A stretch of DNA of 64,000 bases, from positions 3,823,455 through 3,887,454 of the forward strand of contig NZ_CP124543.1 of the NCBI RefSeq assembly GCF_029953635.1. The letters are read 5' to 3'. Below are positions 42,780 through 50,053 of the stretch, piece after piece. Origin of the DNA: Halotia branconii CENA392. GTDB taxonomy: Bacteria; Cyanobacteriota; Cyanobacteriia; Cyanobacteriales; Nostocaceae. Every line of letters starts with the position of its first letter. Within the stretch, counting starts at the first letter, position 1. A program made the position numbers and the translations under genes. The notes beneath the pieces were generated by a model. The model did no database searches, had not been told where the DNA came from, and saw only the letters and a list, made by a program, of their open reading frames with translations.

Positions 42780-44600
42780 AATCGTTATTTCGCCATTCCT
42801 CATCGCTGGTTTCACCCCTTGCTGTGCCTGATTTTGTTTCTAATTGGGCTGTGTCTGCGTCTGGCTAATTTGACTGGAAAGCCTCCTTGGACTGATGAAT
42901 TTTCCACCTTGGTATTTAGTTTAGGCAACAGCTTTTTGCCAGTACCGCTAGATCAAGCGATCGCACCTGATATTTTATTACAACCACTACAACCACAACC
43001 CGGCGCTAATATCTCCGATGTCTGGACACGCCTCAGTAGTGAAACTAACCATCCTCCACTTTACTTTTTTCTAGCTCACTGGTGGATGCAGTTGTTTCCT
43101 CCACAAAATAGTTTAGTTTCTTTGTGGGGAGCGCGATCGCTCGCTGCTATTTTTGGCGCTGCATCTGTTCCAGCTATTTATGCCTTAGGCTGGCTAACTT
43201 TTCGCTCTCGGTTGGTTGGCCACTTAGCCGCTGCCATCATGGCAGTATCACCTTACGCTATTTTTTTGGCGCAAGAAGCCCGTCATTACACTTTGGCAAT
43301 TTTGTGGGTGATTGCTTCTTTAGCCTGCTTGGTAGTTGTCACGCGTCACATTCAAAACCGCAGTCAATTACCCATCTGGATAGCCCTTGCCTGGGTGGGA
43401 ATTAATGCTTTGGGTATGGCAACTCATTACTTTTTTGCTTTGACTCTGTGTGCAGAAGCTTTGGTTTTGATAGTTTTAGCTTGGCATCAAAGCCAAGAAG
43501 AGGCAGGGGAGCAGGGGAGCAGGGGAGCAGGGGAGCATAAGAAGAGTTTTTCCCCTCTGCTTTCTTATCAAAAAGGTAGAAAATTTTCTCCCCTATTTTT
43601 CCTTCCCTGGCGGCGCATCTATGCTGTGGCTGCTGGTACTTTTGTTGCTAGTGCGGTTTGGCTACCAATGTTTTTGCACAATAGCTATGGTAGTAAATTG
43701 ACAGATTGGATACAGCAACCACGAGAGGGATTTGCTTGGTTAAGTCCAGTTTTTCAAGCTCTTGCAGCATGGATCACCATGCTTTACCTGCTACCAGTTG
43801 AAGCCCCCCAACTAGCAATTGTCATTGTCTCTGGGCTAGCGATGTTGGTGTTCTTGATTTGGGCAGCACCAATTTTAGTTCGTGGGTTTAAGACGCAACT
43901 CCAACAACCAGAAAATCAATTGATGACACGGGTATTATCTGGGGTAATTGTAGGAGCGATCGCTTTATTCTTTATTTTTACTTACTTTCTTAACATTGAC
44001 CTCACACGAGGCGCTCGTTATAACTTTGTTTACTTTCCTGCTGTTATCGTCTTACTAGGAGCGAGTTTAGCAGTTTGTTGGCAAAGTCCTCAAGGGTTTA
44101 CCCTGAGCGCAGTCGAAGGGTCAACCGAAAAAGTCGGACGATGGGGAATTAATGGGAAAAAAGCCGTCGTTCTCATTTGGTTGATGGGATTTTTTAGTGC
44201 TGTGACAGTTGTTAGTAATCTTGGCTATCAAAAATACTATCGTCCCGACCTTTTCTTACAACTAATTCAAAAAACATCCCAAGTTCCAGTACTTATTGCT
44301 ACTACCCAAATTACTCATGTCCAAATTGGGGAAATGATGGGTATAGCCAGGGAGTTGAAAATTCAAAATAATTCTTCTTTATCTCCCTTGTTTTTACTTG
44401 CCCATCAAGATCAAAATCCTCAGACTTCCACCACTGTCTTAGAAAATACATTAAAGACACTGCCGCAACCTTTTGATTTATGGCTAGTAAACTTTCATGC
44501 CCCCATAGCAGAAGAAGTTAAAAAATGTGTTCCTGAGACCCAATCTTTACCAGCAGTTAACGGTTACGAGTACAAAATTTATCACTGTAATCAAAATTAA
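42768..44600 (+). CDS. GT39-like membrane glycosyltransferase with in-frame repeat insertions
   Basis: This encodes 610 residues with about ten membrane spans. The first loop has NLTGKPPWTDEFSTLVFSLG (DE pair), then NHPPLYFFLAHWWMQLFP and SPYAIFLAQEARHYTLAILW, the same pattern as the protein at 39450. Two stretches look foreign: EEAGEQGSRGAGEHKK (bases 43498-43540, an 8-bp GGGGAGCA repeat) and QGFTLSAVEGSTEK (bases 44090-44126, the CGCAGTCGAAGGG repeat). Both lie between predicted spans and keep the frame. The start codon lies in a duplicated heptamer-rich unit with no good ribosome binding site. It likely uses the polyprenyl sugar made by the upstream GT2-GtrA protein. Confidence 0.85.
   Translation: MHLYNRYFAIPHRWFHPLLCLILFLIGLCLRLANLTGKPPWTDEFSTLVFSLGNSFLPVPLDQAIAPDILLQPLQPQPGANISDVWTRLSSETNHPPLYFFLAHWWMQLFPPQNSLVSLWGARSLAAIFGAASVPAIYALGWLTFRSRLVGHLAAAIMAVSPYAIFLAQEARHYTLAILWVIASLACLVVVTRHIQNRSQLPIWIALAWVGINALGMATHYFFALTLCAEALVLIVLAWHQSQEEAGEQGSRGAGEHKKSFSPLLSYQKGRKFSPLFFLPWRRIYAVAAGTFVASAVWLPMFLHNSYGSKLTDWIQQPREGFAWLSPVFQALAAWITMLYLLPVEAPQLAIVIVSGLAMLVFLIWAAPILVRGFKTQLQQPENQLMTRVLSGVIVGAIALFFIFTYFLNIDLTRGARYNFVYFPAVIVLLGASLAVCWQSPQGFTLSAVEGSTEKVGRWGINGKKAVVLIWLMGFFSAVTVVSNLGYQKYYRPDLFLQLIQKTSQVPVLIATTQITHVQIGEMMGIARELKIQNNSSLSPLFLLAHQDQNPQTSTTVLENTLKTLPQPFDLWLVNFHAPIAEEVKKCVPETQSLPAVNGYEYKIYHCNQN
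43498..43540 (+). repeat. In-frame GGGGAGCA repeat within the GT39 gene
   Basis: Four copies of an octamer (GCAGGGGA) encode AGEQGSRGAGEH. Similar purine-rich units occur in noncoding DNA elsewhere and within priA. Confidence 0.75.
44090..44126 (+). repeat. In-frame dispersed repeat within the GT39 gene
   Basis: GGTTTACCCTGAGCGCAGTC and the next bases encode GFTLSAVEGST. The same family (CCCTGAGCGAAGTCG) occurs in intergenic DNA at 53705, 49265 and 33360. Confidence 0.75.
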
Positions 44601-44647
44601 ATTAGCTTGATATAGCATTTCCTTTTACCAAAAAGTTGTGTTATGGT

Positions 44648-44675
44648 TTTACTGAATGAACATTCAGTCAGTAAA
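44648..44675. promoter_or_regulatory. TetR-type palindromic operator
   Basis: A 28-base near-palindrome: outer arms TTTACTG and CAGTAAA, inner arms TGAA and TTCA around the centre. It ends one base before the preferred TetR start at 44677 and includes the ATG at 44656. It fits autoregulation of the TetR-monooxygenase operon. Confidence 0.7.
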
Positions 44676-44676
44676 C

Positions 44677-45261
44677 ATGCAAGCAAAAAGTTCCCGGCAG
44701 CAACAAGCGATCGTGCGGCGCGAACATCTGGTAGATACAGCGTTGGCACTGTTTTCCCAGCAGGGTTATGACGCAACGAGTATCAAACAAATCGCGGCGG
44801 CGGAGGGTGTAGCAGTAGGACTGCTGTATCATTACTTTCCGAGTAAAAGCGAGCTACTGAGGGCGGTCTGGGAGAGACACAGCTTTTTGCCAGAGTTGCG
44901 ATCATTGCTTTTAGTAGAACATGGCGAGACAGCAGCGTGTGTATTGCAGAAAGTGGCAGAGCGCTTTTCAGCGATGATTGATCGCAAAGAGTCACTGTTT
45001 CGCCTCATGGTGCGCGAAAGTCAGAGTAACCCTGAAGTTGCAGACTGTCTACATGCGATCGTCGAAGAAGGAATTACAGCGTTGGGGGCTTATTTAGAAA
45101 CCCGTGTTGAACTAGGGGAATTACGTCCTCACAATACAGCCTTAACTGCCAGAATGCTGCTTGGAACAGTGTTAACCACACACTTAGCACGTCTACCGAT
45201 TCGCCCTTGGGTAGAGTTAGTTACTCAACTACTGCATGGCATCAGCGTTCACCCTAATTAA
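44677..45261 (+). CDS. TetR-family transcriptional regulator
   Basis: This encodes 194 residues from the ATG at 44677; the ATG at 44656 lies inside the operator palindrome and is disfavoured. The DNA-binding domain is LVDTALALFSQQGYDATSIK then QIAAAEGVAVGLLYHYFPSK with the usual TetR helix-turn-helix. The C-terminal ligand domain is unremarkable. It precedes an FAD monooxygenase gene by 30 bases and should repress that operon until an inducer, perhaps an aromatic compound or drug, binds. Codon use is somewhat GC-rich compared with neighbours. Confidence 0.88.
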   Translation: MQAKSSRQQQAIVRREHLVDTALALFSQQGYDATSIKQIAAAEGVAVGLLYHYFPSKSELLRAVWERHSFLPELRSLLLVEHGETAACVLQKVAERFSAMIDRKESLFRLMVRESQSNPEVADCLHAIVEEGITALGAYLETRVELGELRPHNTALTARMLLGTVLTTHLARLPIRPWVELVTQLLHGISVHPN

Positions 45262-45290
45262 GAATAATTTTGAAAACTGAGGTTAAAACT

Positions 45291-46880
45291 ATGAAGTCAA
45301 CAATTAAAACAGATGTGATTATCGTTGGAGCCGGGCCGACTGGGCTTTCCCTAGCTGTACAATTGATGCGTTACGGCATTGACTTTGTAATCTTTGACAA
45401 GAAAGAAGGTGTCACCGATTTGTCAAAGGCTTTAGTTGTTCATGCCCGCACATTAGAAATTTACGACCAAGTTGGTTTGGCACAAAAAGCCGTCCAAGAT
45501 GGAGAGATTGTGCAGAAGGGTATCTTGATGCATGACGGTAAAGTCAGCAGTAACATAGATTTTTCGGACTTCGGCGTACAACTCAGTCCCTTTCCTTTTA
45601 TGCTCGTTTATGAACAAAGCAAAAACGAACATTTGCTTTACGAGCATCTCCAACACCACGGGAAAAATGTGCAGTGGCAGACCGAAATGTCAAGCCTGAC
45701 GCAAGATGCAGAGGGCGTGACAGCGGTTCTGAAAGCTGCAAACGGCGAAACGCAGACAATTGAAGCCCGATATTTGGTGGGTTGTGACGGTGCAAGCAGT
45801 CCAACACGACATTTTCTGAATCTTGGTTTTGAAGGTTCAACCTACCCGCGCTTGTTTTATGTTGCGGATGTAGAGATGGAGTTCCCAGCAGAGGAAGGCA
45901 CATTTTACGCTTCTTTAGGACATGACTCTTTTGTGCTAGTTGTTCCTATGCAAGGCGGCAAACACTGGAGATTTATTGGCAATTTACCTGAATACAATGA
46001 CCAAGTTGATCGAGAAGTGACCTACGATCAAATCGAAAATAAGGTCAAGCAATTGATTCAGCGTCCGCTAGATATTACGAATGTGCGCTGGTTTTCGAGT
46101 TACAAAGTGCATACTCGTCGCGTCGATAAGTTCTCCGTCGGCAGATGTTTTCTGGCAGGCGATGCTGCACATGTCCATACACCTGCGGGGGGTCAGGGCA
46201 TGAATACGGGTATCCAAGACGCTTACAATTTGGCATGGAAAATTGCGTTTGTTTTGCGCGGCGATGCTAAGGATTCGCTTCTCGAAAGTTACGATGAAGA
46301 ACGCCTCGCGAATGCGAAACGCCTCTTGGAGACTACTGACCAGTTTTTTGAAGTTGCGGCGGGTGATCATTGGTATTTCCAATTTTTCCGCGATCGCATT
46401 TTACCAAGTCTTGCTGGTTTTGCGATGCAGTTGGGGGCAGCAAAAGAGTTTCTTTTTCCAATGGTTTCTCAAATCGGACTTAACTACCGCCACAAATCTT
46501 TAAGCAAGCATCAGGGCGATCAAAAGTTTGAGGTCAAATCCGGGGATAGAATGCCTTATTTTCTAGTCGACGGAATGAGTCTTTACGACAAACTTCGTGA
46601 TCCCAAATTTCACCTGCTTGTGTTCTCAGATGGTAAACACGATTATGAGGGTTTGAAGGCAGAACTCGCAAACAAATACGGCGATTTAATCGACTTCAAT
46701 GTCATTCCCCTTTATCCAATAGTCGGGGAAATCTTCGGCACTCATCAACCTTTCCAAGTACTGCTAAGACCTGACAATTACATCGGATTTATCTCCACAG
46801 ACTTCTCCTTAAACGATCTCCAAGCCTACTTTGATCAGTTAGGCACTGGTAAACGCCGCTTATCGACTGCTGTCGCGTAA
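45291..46880 (+). CDS. FAD-dependent aromatic-type monooxygenase
   Basis: This encodes 529 residues from ATG 45291 (GAGG at 45279-45282; a TTG at 45270 is less likely). Class A flavin monooxygenase motifs are present: VIIVGAGPTGLSLAVQLMRY near residues 8-27, the DG motif in LVGCDGASSPTRH, and the GD motif in FLAGDAAHVHTPAGGQGMNT then GIQDAYNLAWK. A thioredoxin-like C-terminal domain follows, as in phenol hydroxylase and tetracycline or rifampicin monooxygenases. Substrate unknown. It is controlled with, and probably by, the TetR protein upstream. Base composition is a little higher in GC and poor in HIP1 sites, compatible with transfer from another bacterium. Confidence 0.88.
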   Translation: MKSTIKTDVIIVGAGPTGLSLAVQLMRYGIDFVIFDKKEGVTDLSKALVVHARTLEIYDQVGLAQKAVQDGEIVQKGILMHDGKVSSNIDFSDFGVQLSPFPFMLVYEQSKNEHLLYEHLQHHGKNVQWQTEMSSLTQDAEGVTAVLKAANGETQTIEARYLVGCDGASSPTRHFLNLGFEGSTYPRLFYVADVEMEFPAEEGTFYASLGHDSFVLVVPMQGGKHWRFIGNLPEYNDQVDREVTYDQIENKVKQLIQRPLDITNVRWFSSYKVHTRRVDKFSVGRCFLAGDAAHVHTPAGGQGMNTGIQDAYNLAWKIAFVLRGDAKDSLLESYDEERLANAKRLLETTDQFFEVAAGDHWYFQFFRDRILPSLAGFAMQLGAAKEFLFPMVSQIGLNYRHKSLSKHQGDQKFEVKSGDRMPYFLVDGMSLYDKLRDPKFHLLVFSDGKHDYEGLKAELANKYGDLIDFNVIPLYPIVGEIFGTHQPFQVLLRPDNYIGFISTDFSLNDLQAYFDQLGTGKRRLSTAVA

Positions 46881-46950
46881 ACACTACAAATAGAGCGATG
46901 CAAGCGATCGCTGAATTTTAAGAAGAGATGATCGATACATCAATAAGGTT

Positions 46951-46980
46951 AAAAAGCTAATTATTAAATAAGCTTTTTAG
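46951..46980 (+). terminator. Hairpin after the monooxygenase gene
   Basis: TAAAAAGCT (46951-46959) pairs with AGCTTTTTA (46972-46980), with a 12-base loop, followed by GCCTTTTG. It lies 70 bases past the monooxygenase stop and just left of the composite element. A weak but plausible terminator. Confidence 0.45.
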
Positions 46981-47000
46981 CCTTTTGTTCTCTACTAACT

Positions 47001-47537
47001 TTAACGTGAGTTCGATAGATTTTAAAGAACCTCTCCCCGAAGCGGCTACGGTGTACACACAAGTCATCTAAAACTGCCCCATTGACTGACAATGCGATTG
47101 TATCGACTAACAATGCGATTGTATCGATTAACAATGCGATTGTATCGACTGACAATGCCAATGTCTCGACTAACAATGCGATTGTATCGACTAACAATGC
47201 CAATGCCTCGACTAACAATGCGATTGTATCGATTAACAATGCCAATGTCTCGACTAACAATGCGATTGTATCGACTGACAATGCCAATGTCTCGACTAAC
47301 AATGCGATTGTATCGATTAACAATGCCAATGTCTCGACTAACAATGCGATTGTACTGGCCTGCAAAAATTAACCTACCTTACGTTACACAGCAACTCTAA
47401 AAGACTTGTATGTACACGGTAGCCGAAGCAAAGAGAGGTTTGAAAACCCTATTTTTTCGTACCAATTTGTGGATTATTTGCCCTTTCCCTTGTAAAGAAG
47501 GGGTTGGGGTTAGGTTCCGTCAAACTCACGTTAACTT
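47001..47537. mobile_element. Composite inverted-repeat element carrying a 21-bp repeat array
   Basis: Outer ends TTAACGTGAGTT (47001-47012) and its perfect inverse (47523-47534) enclose a second, longer imperfect inverted pair: 47021-47075 and 47391-47444, both containing GGCTAC, GTGTACA and ACAAGTC. The centre is the 13-unit 21-bp array. No transposase is encoded. Open frames cross the array on both strands but only because the period is divisible by three. It fills the gap between the monooxygenase gene and the 47610 gene. Confidence 0.65.
47084..47357. repeat. Thirteen-unit 21-bp tandem repeat array
   Basis: Units of 21 bp occur in two forms: A (AATGCGATTGTATCGA) and B (AATGCCAATGTCTCGA). 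The order is A A A B A B A B A B A B A, so a 42-bp higher-order period emerges after unit three. Translated it gives heptads such as NAIVSTN forward and IALLVDT or LALLVET in reverse. Two relic units lie at 1824-1864. Confidence 0.9.
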
Positions 47538-47609
47538 TATTAATCAATTCTTGGCATGAAATAATTAAATATAACGCAAGCTTGATTGAGCAAAACTGCT
47601 GTGACTGTA

Positions 47610-49235
47610 ATGCTGTTAAAACAACAATTCAATTTTGTCATTAAGGCAATACTGTCAATACTATTGAGTTACATTATTCCCTTAGTTTTTCTGCCACCAT
47701 CTGCCTTAGCTGTAGGATTATCAATACCTAGACAGATTAACAATCCCATAATTATTGAAAATCAAAAAATTGGTAGTACTGATTGGCAGTTAAATAACCC
47801 AGCTACGAAGCGAGAAATTGAAGGCTATGCCTCACTAACAAGCGTCAATCGCGGCGATGAAATTAAGTTGTTTGTGAATACGAAAGAGCCAAATTACAAG
47901 ATGGAAATCTTTCGGATGGGCTGGTATGGCGGTGCTGGCGGACGTAAAATGGTATCTGCAATCAAACGAAAAGGAGTTAAACAACCACGTCCAATTGTAG
48001 ATCAAGCAACTGGTTTGATTGAGTGTAACTGGCAAGATCCTTATATTTTGAAAATTCCCTACAATCCCAAAGATCCTACACAATGGGCAAGTGGAATTTA
48101 TTTAACAAAACTCACTGCTAATAAGAGTGGTAAGCAAAGCTATATTATCTTTGTGGTGCGTGATGATAGCCGTCCTTCTGATATCTTGTTTCAATCGAGC
48201 GTCACGACTTATCAAGCTTATAATAATTGGGGTTGGATGTCCCTTTATCGCTGGAATAGTCGCGGTAAACAAGCATACAAAGTTTCCTTTAATCGTCCCT
48301 ATGCTGCTAGTCCCAACTCAGCCGCCGCATCTGGAGTGGGAGCAGGTGAATTTTTAACCAATTTTCAACCAAAAAATAGAACGTCTAGCGCTGGTTGGGA
48401 ATATAACATGGTCAGGTGGCTTGAACGTTCCGGCTACGATGTCACTTACTGCACAGATGTTGACACACACAACAATCTTTTAGATATATATACTACCAAG
48501 CCCTTACTTTGGTTGCATAAAGCATTTCTTGCAGTTGGCCATGATGAATATTGGTCTGCACAGATGCGGCAAAATGTAGAAACTGCACGGGATTATGGTG
48601 TTAGTTTGGGCTTTTTTTCTGCTAATACTTGTTACTGGCAAATTCGCTTTGAGCCTAGCTTGATTACTAAAGAGATCAACCGGACTATTGTGGCCTATAA
48701 GGAAAATGCACTACTAGATCCATTTGCCAGAGATGATAATCCAGAAAACGATTTCCTTGTGACAACTATTTGGCGTGGTAAACCAGTAAATCGCCCAGAA
48801 GAATCTTTAATTGGAATAATGTACGAAACGTTTCAAGTCAATGCCGATATTATTGTTGATGAGACAGCACCAGATTGGTTGCTTGCTGGTACGCAACTAA
48901 ATTTAGATGAGACTACAGCATCTAATAAAGCATATTTGAAACAAATGCGCCTTGAGGGACTTTTAGGCTACGAAGTTGATCGAATGTTTAGTTATGCGCC
49001 AGCTAATACTGTTCGTATTGCCCATTCACCTTATCGATATAACGGTAAAACGAAATATTCAGATATGACTTTTTATACTACAGATTCTAGTGCAATAGTG
49101 TTTGCAACCGGATCTATGCAGTGGATTTGGGGACTTGATGATTACAATTCACCACAATTGCGTCCTAATGTGGAAAGTCTGGACGCTCAAGCTATGACAC
49201 GCAATATTTTGGATAGGATGATAGATAATAATTAG
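47610..49235 (+). CDS. Exported protein related to N,N-dimethylformamidase large subunit
   Basis: This encodes 541 residues from ATG 47610 (a TTG at 47586 would add eight). A signal-type hydrophobic segment lies near 10-35 (ILSILLSYIIPLVFLPPSAL). The body includes GYASLTSVNRGDEIKLFVNT, FRMGWYGGAGGRKM, SSVTTYQAYNNWGWMSLYRW, LERSGYDVTYCTDVD, and FLAVGHDEYWSAQMRQNVET then GFFSANTCYWQIRFEP. This is the glutamine-amidotransferase-like C-terminal region found in dimethylformamidase large subunits and related proteins. No small subunit is adjacent, so amidase activity is not assured. It stands alone and is probably periplasmic or surface-exposed. Confidence 0.7.
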   Translation: MLLKQQFNFVIKAILSILLSYIIPLVFLPPSALAVGLSIPRQINNPIIIENQKIGSTDWQLNNPATKREIEGYASLTSVNRGDEIKLFVNTKEPNYKMEIFRMGWYGGAGGRKMVSAIKRKGVKQPRPIVDQATGLIECNWQDPYILKIPYNPKDPTQWASGIYLTKLTANKSGKQSYIIFVVRDDSRPSDILFQSSVTTYQAYNNWGWMSLYRWNSRGKQAYKVSFNRPYAASPNSAAASGVGAGEFLTNFQPKNRTSSAGWEYNMVRWLERSGYDVTYCTDVDTHNNLLDIYTTKPLLWLHKAFLAVGHDEYWSAQMRQNVETARDYGVSLGFFSANTCYWQIRFEPSLITKEINRTIVAYKENALLDPFARDDNPENDFLVTTIWRGKPVNRPEESLIGIMYETFQVNADIIVDETAPDWLLAGTQLNLDETTASNKAYLKQMRLEGLLGYEVDRMFSYAPANTVRIAHSPYRYNGKTKYSDMTFYTTDSSAIVFATGSMQWIWGLDDYNSPQLRPNVESLDAQAMTRNILDRMIDNN

Positions 49236-49242
49236 ATAAAAT

Positions 49243-49309
49243 TCATGGGGCATAGGGCATCCCTTCGACTTCGCTCAGGGCAAGTGGGCATGGGGCATTG
49301 GGCGTGGGA
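49243..49309. repeat. Heptamer run with CTTCGACTTCGCTCAG unit
   Basis: ATGGGGCATAGGGCAT heptamers flank a copy of the TTCGACTTCGCTCAGGGCAA repeat. Similar in design to 9444-9540 and 53686-53774. Confidence 0.8.
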
Positions 49310-49376
49310 AAACAAAGTTGAGTTTAATTATGCCCGATTACTCAACTTGAAGATAAGTTTTGTTTATTCAGCGCTT

Positions 49377-49973
49377 TTAATTTTTTGGTATACCAACGGG
49401 TGATAATCCAGCGATCGCCCGCAAGTTTTGGCAGCGCATCAATTCGCTAAAATTAAAACTGGTACGTCCTTCAATTTTAGCGATCGCTTCAATAGCAGAT
49501 AATAAATGCTGGGCGGCTTCGGTTTCAGAATAACCTCGCCGTTGGGCTATTTTAATGGCTGTGGCATCGGCACTTAATTCTGACTCTTGAGATTTATTAT
49601 TACGCCAAATACGAGCTAAAGCGATCGCACTCAATCCTCCAGCAACAGCTACACCCACTACATCTGACTGTGCTGATTCGATTAATCCACCCACAAGTCC
49701 CGCCACTACTACACCTTTATAAATATTGGGTTTAAACCACTTCACTCCTGTTAACCAGCTAACTTTTTGCAATAGTATTAAGTCTCGTTGTGGTTTTGCC
49801 AAACGCAGCCATAAGTCAAAATTAATATATATCGGTCGCTCCTGATTCCACGGCAACGGAAAAACAGCATCAATGACCTTAGCTTGTTCTGGCTTGCTGA
49901 CGATTTTTGTAGTCATGCGAGCAGAGGCGGGCATTATATCTAATAAACGACGAATTTCAAAATTTGGCTCCAT
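49377..49973 (-). CDS. DUF3318 protein
   Basis: This encodes 198 residues from the ATG at 49973; the frame is open to 50000, but family members begin MEPNFEIRRLLDIMPAS. Conserved stretches are TKIVSKPEQAKVIDAVFPLP, ERPIYINFDLWLRLAKPQRD and VSWLTGVKWFKPNIY, followed by a hydrophobic pair of helices (GVVVAGLVGGLIESAQSDVV) and ELSADATAIKIAQRRGYSET near the end. DUF3318 is a cyanobacterial family of unknown function. The ELSADATAI stretch recalls the zinc-ligand helix of M48 peptidases, but no HExxH is present. Confidence 0.85.
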   Translation of the reverse strand: MEPNFEIRRLLDIMPASARMTTKIVSKPEQAKVIDAVFPLPWNQERPIYINFDLWLRLAKPQRDLILLQKVSWLTGVKWFKPNIYKGVVVAGLVGGLIESAQSDVVGVAVAGGLSAIALARIWRNNKSQESELSADATAIKIAQRRGYSETEAAQHLLSAIEAIAKIEGRTSFNFSELMRCQNLRAIAGLSPVGIPKN

Positions 49974-50053
49974 GATTTTAAAGAAAATTGATGCTGACAT
50001 CCCAATTTTGAAGCACTTGGTGAGGGATGTCTAGCGAAAAGCCGCTTTACGAA

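Noticed and set aside
47084..47357. Possible CRISPR array
   Set aside because: The units are contiguous 21-mers without variable spacers, and no cas genes are near.
46964..47372. Open frames of about 100-133 codons on both strands across 46964-47400
   Set aside because: They exist only because the 21-bp repeat has no stop in several frames; the products are pure heptad repeats with repeat-derived flanks, and there is no start signal or family match.
49700..49973. M48-type metalloprotease call for the DUF3318 gene
   Set aside because: ELSADATAI recalls the third zinc-ligand helix, but there is no HExxH, and the N-terminal half matches DUF3318.
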